A stretch of DNA of 64,000 nucleotides from Saturnia japonica (Eukaryota; Arthropoda; Insecta; Lepidoptera; Saturniidae): positions 12,338,001 through 12,402,000 of the forward strand of contig CM065323.1 of assembly GCA_033032175.1 (NCBI GenBank), written 5' to 3'. Under the pieces are notes generated by a model. That model did no database searches and was not told the DNA's origin. It saw nothing but the letters and a program-made list of their open reading frames with translations. Below are positions 10,506 to 20,047 of the stretch, piece by piece. The position numbers were made by a program, and so were the translations under genes. Each line of letters begins with the position of its first letter. The first letter of the stretch is position 1.

Positions 10506-11590
10506 TCAAAATAAAAATAATCTTTATTCAATTTAGGCCCTAAAAAGGCACTTATGAATGTCAAAACACTACTGCCGGTTCGGAAAATATCCCAGACATC
10601 GAGAAGAACCGGTAAGAAACTCGATCGGGTTTATCTCTTTTTTTTTTGTTAACTGTACAAATGTTACAAATATAACAGGTACAATAATAATATATTAGTG
10701 GATGCACAGAGAGGGCGTCACTTCCAGGCATCACTATCATTCACATAATGATCCACCCTATAATAACCTTTTGACAGTAAAACCCGCTTGACATGGTCCT
10801 TAACTTGTTGTCAGGAAAATCAGTAATGTGCTTCGGGATCTTGTTATAGAACCTAACACTATTACCTAAAAAAACTTTTATTAGTCTTACTAAGTCTAAA
10901 ACACGGTACGACTAATTTATTTTTATTTCTAGTATGTACATTGTGCTGATCTTTGACAAAATCCAGCTTGTCTAAGTTTTTACGGACATACATTATTTTA
11001 TCAAAGATATATTGGGAGGGCAAAGTTAAAATACTAAATTCCTGGAACTTGTTCTTTAGTGATTCGCGGGGTCTCATATTGTAAATTGCTCGAACAGCCC
11101 GCTTTTGTAATATAAATATGGTATCTACCTCAGCTGCTGAACCCCACAGCAAAATACCGTAAGACATTAAGCTATGAAAGTAAGCGAAGTAGACTAACCT
11201 AGCGGTGGCAATATCTGTTAACTGGCGAATTTTGCGTACTGCGAATGCAGCAGAACTTAATCTTCCCGCCAAAGTTTTAATATACGGACCCCACTGTAAT
11301 TTTGAATCAAGGGTAATGCCCAAGAAGACATTACCATCAACTAAGCCTACTAAATTCCCTTATATCTTGATACTACTATCAACACGCCGAACATTGGGCA
11401 AGACAAATCTCATACATTTTGGTTTTGTTTGCATTTAGTAATAAATTATTTAAAGCAAACCATTCAGAGATTTTAAATAAGGTGTTGTTTAATTGCCTAA
11501 GCTCCGAATCTATTCTTTTCATTTTGAATATAAGTGAAGTGTCGTCGTATCATTCCAATGCGTTCTCACGCATCACATTACCACCTAATT
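10506..11590 (-). mobile_element. 5'-truncated LINE (Jockey/CR1-like) with broken RT end
   Basis: On the minus strand the C-terminal part of a LINE ORF2 is open at 10862-11323 (GITLDSKLQWGPYIKTL..., LVYFAYFHSLMSYGILLWG, LQKRAVRAIYN), the thumb and C-terminal region of Jockey-superfamily RTs. Further upstream (about 11550) a degenerate catalytic motif reads YDDTSLIF. Downstream is a 3' UTR with the paired GAGAAGAACCGG / CCGGTTC elements and a terminal AATAAA before 10506. It sits in the errantivirus LTR. A more decayed relative is at 40160-40650. Confidence 0.75.
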
Positions 11591-11828
11591 AGCCATTAAG
11601 CACCTTCCATGTAAGAAGTAACAATAAGCTATTTTGAAACTGTAATCATGTAGATTAAGGTTAGGTTAAGTTTCCTTTCAATTGTTTCACAAGATATATA
11701 ATCCTTTGTAAACAAAATAAAGACAGTCTTGTTTTGCTATCCTCGTGTGTAACACTTCATTTGTGTTTTTAAAAAGCCTTTCGCTCCCGCCCCCAACCTA
11801 ACTCACGCCAGAAAAAAATCGACTACTG

Positions 11829-12371
11829 ATGTTACATGAAGAAAAGGAAAGAAAGCGACAAGTTAAATTGATAAAACAGAAAGCAAAGGAGTTGAAAACG
11901 GCAAAGAATTTATTGGGGCTATAGAATTAAAAAAACCTAAAACGAAAAATATCTGTTCTCATTTAAAGCCAATATCAGACTCCGATTCTAGTGAAAATGA
12001 ATCGTTTAAATTAAGTGATAACGACGAGTATGAAGAATCTGATGAAAGAGGTGGAGTAGAGTTTGATGTTCCTAATCCTGAAAATATAAATATTGGGGAT
12101 TTCCTGCTTATCAAATTTGAAAAGAAGACGTCTGTAGTATATTACGTTGCCAAAGTAATTTCTAAATATAATGACTGAATATCAAGTGTCTTATCTCAGA
12201 AAAAATCCAGGGTCTTATGTTTTTCTTTTTCCAAATGTAGAAGATAAACCAAGTGTTGATTTTAGAGATATAGTTTTACACTTACCTAAACCAAACTTTA
12301 TAAAAGTTACAGCTCGAACATCATCTTTGTTCTCTTTTTCAGTTGATTTAAGTGCATACAACGTGCAATAA
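11829..12371 (+). pseudogene. Frameshifted C-terminal fragment of an insect repeat-encoded protein, function unknown
   Basis: Three frames follow one another. First is a basic coiled-coil-like stretch (EEKERKRQVKLIKQKAKEL). Then comes an acidic Ser/Glu region with DSDSSENES and a GDFLLIKFEKKTSVVYYVAKVI strand region, ending in TGA at 12176-12178. An overlapping frame (12171-12371) then reads EYQVSYLRKNPGSYVFLFPNVEDKP and ends VDLSAYNVQ. I recall this layout from the C-termini of transposon-derived insect proteins (pogo/Tigger type), but that is memory, not a search result. The frame breaks argue for a pseudogene. An AATAAA-like sequence overlaps the stop. Confidence 0.45.
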
Positions 12372-12654
12372 AAGCGTTACTAATTAATATTTGATAAATT
12401 TGATAATAATTTCTTTATCATGTTACTTTCGTTAGCCTATGTAGAATTTTTTATGGATGTTTTTTTATTGCGAAGTTTTTTTCTGTTACATTGATAGAAA
12501 GTTTTGGTGATTATATTTAAAAGATTCTTTGAATAATAAAAATAGTTTAAACTGTTAGTTTGAATAAGTAATACAAGTATTATTTACTATAAAAGGTAAG
12601 ACTGATTATGATCTTTTCACAATTTATCATGTTATCCTCCTATACTGTTAACAT

Positions 12655-15600
12655 TGAAGGTGCACGGCAGAGATGTCGTTATGGAATGTGACAGGGGCAG
12701 TGCCGTTTCGTGTATTAGTTCTACCATGTACTATAAGTATTTTAATGATTTGAAATTAAACACGTGTAGTTTAGTGCTAAGATATTATACGGGGGAATTA
12801 GTACGACCTATGGGGTCGTAATCGAACCAGCCGTAGAATATAAAAACAGAACTAAATGTTTGGAGTTATTTGTGTTACGTGATGCGAAATCATCTCTGTT
12901 AGGCCGACAGTGGTTATCGGAATTGAAGATACAATTTACCTACATTAGAATATAATTTACTTAATAATATAGACGATAAGATTTTTGATTTGAAGGAATT
13001 CAGTTCCAGATATTGTGAAGTGTTTGCGGACGGGTTGGGCCGCTTCACTGGCGGCACCGTGAGCATAAGTGTGCGGGAGGGCGGGCGGCCTGTATTCATG
13101 CGTGCGCGACCGCTTGCTTACGCGCTGCGGGAACCAGTGGAACGCACGCTCAGCCAGCTGGTTCGCGACGGCATACTCACCCCCGTTGATAAGTCTGATT
13201 GGGCCACGCCTATCGTACCAGTGGTTAAAAAAAGACGGTAACATTAGAATTTGTGCTGATTATAAGTTAACTCTAAATAAGGTCATAGAGGTCGACCGTT
13301 ACCCGTTACCTCGTATGGAGGACTTATTGGCTCGCTTAGGTAGTGGAGAGAGATTTAGTAAAATAGGTTTGTCACAGGCCTACGCTCAGTTTGAATTGGA
13401 CGATTCAAAAAAATACACTGTCATCAATACACATAAGGGTTTATTTATGTATAATCGTTTGATTTTCGGTCTAGCGTCCAGCCCGGGTGTTTTTCAAAAG
13501 CGATTGGAGCAATTGCTTGCAGACTTACCAGGTGTAGTTGTATTTTTAGATGACATCATTATTACCGAAAAAAATACTACTCAACATATTAATTAAGTTA
13601 TATGTTTGATAGATTAAGATCACACGGTTTGAGGGTTAAAAAAGAAAAATGTACATTCTTTGCAGAGTCAGTGAGTTATTTAGGTCATATTATAAACAAA
13701 GATGGAATTCAAACTTGTCCCGAAAAAGTTAAAGCCGTTTGGTATTCCAAACGAACCTCCACCTCCTAAGAATGTTTCGGAACTCAAGGCGTTTATAGGT
13801 CTCATTATATATTATGCTAAATTCGTGAGAAATGTGAGTACAATTTTAGCTCCTTTGTACAATCTTGTGAGAGATAACGTTAAGTTTATTTGGAATGAAG
13901 AATGTAAAGCCGCTTTTCATCATATTAAACGCAGTTTGAGCGGTTGCGAAGTCCTGGTCCACTACTCTCCAGAGCTACCATTATTGCTTACAGCGGATGC
14001 AAATGCGGTGGATGTTGGGGCAGTGCTATCACATATTACACCGGATGGTGAGCGCCCGGTGGCATACGCGTCGCGGTCACTTATTTCCGCCGAGCGCGGT
14101 TATGCACAGATAGATAGGGAGGCTTTAGCAATTGTTTATGGAATCCGGAAATTCCACCAATACTTATATGGAAGGAAATTTACGCTAAGAACTGATCATA
14201 AGCCGTTGACATATATTTTTGGAAATAAAGTAGGTATACCCGTTATGGCGGCCACGCGGTTACAGAGGGGGGTCGTTTTACTATCTGGATATAATTATAA
14301 TATAGAATATGTAGCATCGGACAAGAATTGTGCCGACGCGTTATCGCGACTTCCGGTAACTGGTACCGATAGCAAAATAAGTATCTTATGTTAATTTTTT
14401 AGAACAATTTTTACCTATAACGAATAATGATAAGAATGGCTACTGTGAGGGATCCTGTTATGAGTAGGGTAGTAAGTTACCTTCGAACGGGTTGGTCGAC
14501 GACATGTCCGGAAGACACAATTAAACCTTATTATATTAAGCGTAATGAGTTGTATCTAGAACGTGATTGTGTAATGTGGTTATATCGCATAATCGTACCA
14601 CCACTACTTCGAGAAACTGTGATAAAACAGTTACACTCGGGTCATATGTGTATAGTCAAAAGTAAAGGCATAGCCCGTAGTTACGTGTGGTGGCCCGATA
14701 TTGATATAGATTTAGAGCCGGTATGCAAGCAGTGTAAAACTTGTGCTGCAGAACCGCAAGCCCCTCCTCGTGCTCCGCCGCAACCTTGGCCTTATCATAT
14801 TCAACCGTGGTCTAGAATCCATTTAGATTTTTTGGGTTCTTATAATAGTAGGATGTTTTTGGTACTCGTTGATTCTAGTTCCAAGTGGCTCGAAATTTTT
14901 GAAATGCCGAAAACAAATGCTTTTTCTACAATCAAAGAGCTCAGGGCTACTTTCGCACGCTTTGGACAACCGACTGAAGTGGTTTCAGACCAAGGACCAT
15001 CGTTCACGAGTCTGGAATTTAAAAACTTTTTAACCGCTAATGGAATTCGTCAGTCTTTTTCACCGGTGTACCATCCATCATCCAATGGTGCCGCTGAGAA
15101 TGCGGTTAAATTATATAAGCAAACAATTAAGAAAGCATATAGGGATTCAGTAGACGTGGATGCCGCACTACAGACTTTTCTATTAGCTTAGTATTCATAG
15201 TACTACTGGTGAAAGCCCAGCGCTGTTACTCCAACGTCGCTCTTTACGTTCTCGTCTCGATTTATTACGCGGCAGACGCGCTCTCGATGACCATGTTAGG
15301 GATTCACAATCACGACAAACAAAAAACGCAGGCGGAATACCGCGAACTTTAAATTAAGGCGAGTAGGTTTGGATGACAACTTATGGGGGACGCGAAGATA
15401 CGTTGTGGACATGGGTAATGATCGGCTTTCGCGAAGACATGTTGATCAATTGAAACGTAGATCTATATTAACTGATGTTCAGTACTCATCACAAAATGAT
15501 AAAGATAATTTAGTGTCCAGGGGTGGTGAGGATGCTGTAGTTTACCCGAGATCGGAAATGGAGGCGAAGGTTGCCGATTATGAGGTGGCAGGCAGTGAAC

Positions 15601-15758
15601 AAGAGAATGATATTGATAATTGTCCAGTAAGTCCACCTGGCTCCCCTGAATACGAGTCCGCAACTTCACCACCATTGGAGTCTCCAAAAGAACCACGTTA
15701 TCCTAAGCGATCACGGAAACCAGTAATTAGATATGGCATTGATGAATATCATAAGTGA
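12655..15758 (+). pseudogene. pol: Ty3/gypsy pol polyprotein, broken into several frames
   Basis: RT pieces: 12990-13241 (FADGLGRFTGG, LVRDGILTPVDKSDWATPIVPVVKK) and 13069-13596 (ICADYKLTLNKV, PLPRMEDLLARLG, FGLASSPGVFQK, FLDDIII). These are separated by a frame change in an A-run near 13226; the first catalytic Asp of the palm appears replaced (KIGLSQAYAQ). RNase H at 13702-14394 has LTADANAVDVGAVLSH, YASRSLIS, DREALAIVYG, RTDHKPLTY and NCADALSRLP. Integrase at 14427-15191 has the HHCC finger (LHSGH...CKQCKTC) and core residues in IHLDFLG, VSDQGPSF and GAAENAV; it ends in TAG at 15189-15191. A tail piece at 15369-15758 contains SRRHVDQLKRRS. There are at least four lesions, so it is not functional. 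Confidence 0.85.
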
Positions 15759-15910
15759 ATGTTGCTTGTAATATGTTGTATGTGATTATATTATTGTTCA
15801 TTTAAAATTTTGTTATGCCATATATAGTCTTGTAAAAGTTATTGTTATATTTGGAGCATTATTGTTATTATATAAGCCTTATAAGGATATTCATATATTT
15901 AATAAGGAGA

Positions 15911-16033
15911 TGTGATGTATTGTGTATTTCTTTGTACGCGTCACTCGTACGTCAGTCGTGTCAGCTGGCCGTGCAAGCCAGACGTATGTAATAAATAAAA
16001 CAATAATCTTCTCGTCGGTCCCAAACTACAACA
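15911..16033 (+). repeat. Candidate 3' LTR of the second gypsy element
   Basis: Begins TGTGATGTATTG just after a purine-rich AATAAGGAGA and ends CTACAACA, giving TGT...ACA ends. An AATAAA lies near 15993. It is short (123 bp), and without a 5' partner the boundaries are inferred. Confidence 0.45.
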
Positions 16034-17537
16034 GGACTCATATTAATGAGATGGAGAACCCATAGAATATGTATCAATGCGGACATTATTAAGATGTATC
16101 GAATGGTACGTGTAACAAAAGAAGATACTGAGTATCAGAGGATTTTGTGGAGATTTACATCGGATGAGTCAATTAAACACTTTAAACATTTAAGATTGAC
16201 ATTTAGGACAGAGTGTGCACCATATTTAGCTGTAAAATCATTGCATAGCCTAGCTGATGATGAGAAATCAAAATATCCTATTGCTGCTAAAATAACTAAG
16301 AATGATTTCTATATCGATGATCTGTTGTCTGGGTGTGAAACTGAGGATGATGCGGTGAATATTTACAATGAGATTAATAATTTGATGAACTCAGGGGGTT
16401 TCGAACTCCAGAAATGGAGTAGCAACAGTCAAACCTTGCTAAACTATATCGGAAAAAATAAACCAGATGATCATGAACTACCTCTTAAGGTCAATAGTCT
16501 AGTGAAGGTATTAGGAGTGAGTTGGAATAGAGAAACAGATACATTTGGATATACTATAAACCTACCTGATTCAAACCAGCCAATTACCAAAAGAAACATT
16601 CTTTCTGAAATAGCTAAACTATATGATCCGTTAGGATGGATAGCTCCTGTTGTTGTTATCGCAAAGATATACAGAAACTATGGAGAACTGGGCTAGAATG
16701 GGATGACAATGTAAGTGGAGATTTGCTAATCGAGTGGCTACAATACCGAGAAAACCTGATTCACATCAAACAAATTAGCATACTAAGGTGGCTGCACAAC
16801 TGTTACTTGTCAAAAATGGAGCTACATGTATTCGCAGACGCTTTACAGGTAACATATGCAGCAGCAGTTTATATACGTGCCATGGTAGAAGATCGAGTAT
16901 ACGTAAACATAATATCAGCCAAAACAAAGGTCGCACCTATAGAGAAACAAATTTCAATACCGAGGCTGGAACTTTGTAGTGCTGTGTTGGCGGCTAAACT
17001 GGTTTTAGAAACATCTCAAGTGATGAATATACCTAAGATAAATTTACACGCTTGGACAGACTCAACAATAGTTCTAGCTTGGCAGAAAGATGGTCCTAGC
17101 AGATGGAGTACTTTCGTAAGCCACCGAGTATCAGATATATTAAATATTTTAGACTATGAGCAATGGGGGTATGTTGATAGTACCATGAACCCGGCTGATT
17201 GTGCGTCGAGAGGTGTGCAAGCACCGGATTTGTTATATACGACGGATATATGTTGAAATATATTTATTTGGTCAACGATTTCTGAAACAGATGGTACAAA
17301 GAATATCTCGTAAACCTTAATCAAAGATACAAATGGAATGTAAAACGTACTGAACCAGAAATTGATGACATAGTAGTGATAAAAAAAGATAATATTCCAC
17401 CCAGTAAGTGAGTATTAGGTAAAATAATACAAAAACATATAGGGCCTGATAATATTTGTCGTGTTGTATCAATTAAATGTAAGAATGGTGAATACAAGCG
17501 ACCTGTAAGTAAAATATTATGTATTTTAACAAAATAA
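16034..17537 (+). mobile_element. pol: BEL/Pao retrotransposon pol remnant with integrase deleted
   Basis: Frame 16046-16696 is a BEL/Pao RT: FRTECAPYLAVKSLH, FYIDDLLSGC (catalytic YIDD) and ISEIAKLYDPLGWIAPV. Overlapping frame 16636-17256 continues with the linker and RNase H (VFADALQVTYAAAVYIR, IPRLELCSAVLAAKL, AWTDSTIVLAW, NPADCASRG). After about 30 unmatched bases the text resumes at 17287 with YKEYLVNLNQRYKW and IIQKHIGPDNICRVVSIK, the DUF5641-type C-terminal domain of BEL pol. The integrase, which belongs between them, is absent. A TGA at 17409-17411 replaces an expected Trp. The left end abuts the candidate gypsy LTR exactly. Confidence 0.8.
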
Positions 17538-17540
17538 GCT

Positions 17541-17933
17541 TACCTTCGTTAAATACTTATCTAAATATTTTAATGTAGGTTTCCTATGATACTGTTCATA
17601 GACTCATAAGTGAGGGGACTAGATGCAAAAGCGCCTCTGTCCAAATTTATCACCATGCAATATTTATATTTGGCAACACTCTTTTCTTAATCTTATTGCA
17701 TTTTACCAAAGCGAAAACAAGCAAATTCGCCTCTATCATATAATAAAAACGATATGAAATAAATGCTTAGGTGCAAAACCGCCTCTATTAATTCGTTAGG
17801 TGTAAAAGTGACACTATACAGGCTCGACCAATCACAGTGCAGTTTTTTATTAAGAAATGCAATGGCGGCCGGGACTTGTTTTCGTGAACTGTATGTTAAA
17901 TTTTGTTGAAATTTTACTGAAAAAGTTGTAAAA
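17541..17933. other. Non-coding stretch, nothing recognised
   Basis: AT-rich. Two short similar motifs (GCAAAAGCGCCTCTGTC near 17625 and GTGCAAAACCGCCTCTAT near 17770) hint at a small internal repeat. Confidence 0.4.
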
Positions 17934-18941
17934 ATGGAAGTACATATTGCACCAGTAGAAGCCAATACAGCAAGTAAAAGGATCCGAGAAAAATCACAGT
18001 GGAAACGCAAATTAAAAAAGCGTGAGAGGTATGTTTATTATGCCTTTTATTTAGCTGTGAATGAACATGTTAAGTAGAATGTAGCCAAGACAATTTTTTC
18101 ATTAGTTAAGTAGTTAGGAAGAATTCTTCAGTTTTTGATGAAAACCTATTGTATGTTATCAACATATTAAAAAGCACTAAAACGAAAAATGTATGTATGT
18201 ATGTACATAATTTTTACTATTGCATATTGATTGTATTCCTCTTGTTTCGTGCATACTGTGATCACATTTAGTCGGTCGTAGGTCAGCTCAAGAGTACTCT
18301 AAGCCGATGAGAATGTTTGAGAAGAGAAAGATGTATGCCAGGATTGTAGTAAGTAGAAGAACGTGGTCTCTGCTTTTCCCGTTGTGAATGAGGGGTGATT
18401 GTATATAATGTTTGTAAATATATAAATAAGAACTTGATTAAGTACCAAATGGACTAACCGATTTCAATGAAATTTGATACACACGTGACGGTTTTGAAGT
18501 TTTGTGATCTTTTTTAATTGCTTACGGATTTTATACAAGTATAGTATATTATCAAAACATTGAGCTTATTATTATTTAGAAGGATCTTAGTCGTGTCTCA
18601 GTGATTTTTTTTTTTTTCAAAGATGCCATTATTTTTGCTGCCTTGATTAAAATTAATAACAATATGTAAACAGAGGTGTTTAATATATATTTAATTTAAT
18701 TTCAGGTATTCATCGAAAAAACCACCCGATATAAATGAATTAAGGACATGTAAACATAACAACGGTAAACTGAAATGTAATTAATACGTTAAATCCACAG
18801 GATATAAGAAAATTTCACCAAACGTTTTATGCTAACCCTTCTAAATTATACCAAGACAACTTTATGTTAAAATACATGAAGATACATGCACCAGTGCGGC
18901 GACGTCGTTTAGTGGGTCAACGTACTATCACAATCTATTAA
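17934..18941 (+). pseudogene. Two-exon fragment of an insect multicopy gene family, frameshifted
   Basis: Exon 1 (17934-18028) starts at an ATG, reads MEVHIAPVEANTASKRIREK and continues with a Lys/Arg-rich SQWKRKLKKRER, ending at a good donor (AG|GTATGT). Exon 2 starts at 18706 after TTTAATTTCAG, in matching phase, reading YSSKKPPDINELRTCKH and KLKC, then a TAA. One base further on, the continuation is clear in another frame (QDIRKFHQTFY, LKYMKIHAPVRRRR, then TAA at 18939-18941). The layout of a basic Trp-Lys segment, a Cys-containing core and an Arg-rich run matches a family of uncharacterised, probably transposon-spread insect proteins that I know only as anonymous predictions. No function is claimed. 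Confidence 0.55.
18420..18500. repeat. Interspersed repeat fragment
   Basis: Contains AACCGATTTCAATGAAATTT, a phrase I recognise from repeats scattered through lepidopteran genomes. Recognition is from memory and the type is unknown. It lies inside the intron of the fragment above. Confidence 0.35.
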
Positions 18942-19714
18942 AAATTTGGATTTTTTCTATAAGTAGTTTTCAAATAACAGTTAAAAAAGTGATATTTTGC
19001 TTATAATGGATTTATTAAATAAGTGACAGCCCTGAAAAATATTTAAATTATATAACTTTGCGACATTCAGTGTGCTCTACAAGCTGCAAAAAGAATTTTG
19101 GGAATCCGTCCAGGATTAAGCTAGTAAACAGTGTTAGAGTGTTCCCATACAACCAATAATTGTAAACAACAAGATGGCTGATGGCCAACGCCCTGTCGGT
19201 GGTCACGTACGCTAGCGGGTGGTGTTGCCAGTGCTAACGCCAGTTGCCGGTTTCCCCAAAATTGAATTACCCCAACGTTCCCCCCAAGAGCCAACATCGG
19301 TTACCCAAACAGAGGTGACATTCGAGGAGGATAAGTCGGGAACCATATCGGGAAGAGTCAGGACTGGGAGGACTGAAAATATTCATAGCCAACAAGTCAG
19401 CCAGCATAATATCGCTTGGAACTCGATTAGTCGATTATTGTTGGCAAAAACCGGTAACGGCTGGCCCACCCCTAGTGTGGGTGCCTGACAGGACAGGGAA
19501 CGTCATTTCGGACCTCGCCATCTTGTTTTGGTTGTCATTGCAACAGTGGACTTCGCCATTTTGTTTTCGGGACCACCATCTTCGGGGGCGTGAACGCGCT
19601 GTGAGTGGGAGGTGCTTGGTGGAGGAGGAGTCTTGGACCGAGTAATAGCCCGTCACAAGGGTACACGCCCCCCGCCCCCTGATCCGACCCCCCTGATCTC
19701 GACCCCCCCCCCTT
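18942..19714. other. Unassigned stretch ending in a GC-rich block at the gap
   Basis: 18942-19080 is AT-rich with nothing seen. From about 19085 to 19714 the sequence is markedly richer in G and C than its surroundings and holds an open frame (19219-19488, 89 residues, beginning near VLTPVAGFPKIELPQR) with no family I recognise. It ends in pyrimidine runs (CCCCCCGCCCCC and a longer C run) right at the gap. It could be the edge of a mobile element, perhaps an LTR, but I cannot show it. Confidence 0.4.
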
Positions 19715-19814
19715 NNNNNNNNNNNNNNNNNNNNNNNNNNNNNNNNNNNNNNNNNNNNNNNNNNNNNNNNNNNNNNNNNNNNNNNNNNNNNNNNNNNNNN
19801 NNNNNNNNNNNNNN
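19715..19814. other. Assembly gap (100 N)
   Basis: Exactly 100 N, the usual placeholder for a gap of unknown size. A C-rich run on its left and a mariner terminus on its right suggest repeats caused it. The missing 5' exons of the hemicentin-like gene are probably inside or left of it. Confidence 0.95.
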
Positions 19815-19815
19815 A

Positions 19816-19826
19816 CCCCGACCTGT
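19816..19826 (+). mobile_element. Terminal bases of another mariner copy at the gap edge
   Basis: CCCCGACCTGT followed by TA is identical to the 3' terminus and TA target site of the mariner ending at 21474. The body of this second copy would lie in the gap. Confidence 0.5.
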
Positions 19827-20047
19827 TATAGTTCTATTTTTTACAAGCGATATAGAAAGAAGGCATCTACATGAGGACCATAGCGGGATAAACTGTAAGT
19901 ATCTCAAGACTACATTTGAAGAGGCGATTTGTGGTTTGTTTGAATTTGTAGTTTTAAATACCTACGAATATATTATCTACGCGAATGTGTAGCAATTCAA
20001 TCTATTATAATAGTTAGTACAACAGCTTAATTTATACATATTTTCAG

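Larger units (their letters stand above)
12655..16033 (+). mobile_element. Second Ty3/gypsy element (K02A2.6-like pol), degenerate, with probable 3' LTR
   Basis: The order is a protease remnant (DRGS instead of DTGS near 12690), RT, RNase H, integrase and pol C-terminal tail, then non-coding sequence and a candidate LTR. No gag and no env are visible. It has a more balanced codon use than the errantivirus and is a separate lineage. No 5' LTR could be found upstream, so the copy is 5'-truncated or the LTR was lost. Confidence 0.82.

Noticed and set aside
11690..11760. 5' LTR of the second gypsy element (AATAAAGACAGTCTTG ... GTGTAACA)
   Set aside because: Does not match the candidate 3' LTR at 15911-16033; may belong to another element, but there is no second copy to prove it.
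19815..19897. Possible VWA exon (VIVLFFTSDIERRHLHE) right after the gap, donor GTAAGT at 19898
   Set aside because: Its phase does not join the next exon (20048) without a stop, and its left part is mariner terminus. A true exon may start after TTTTTTACAAG at about 19846, but I cannot support it.
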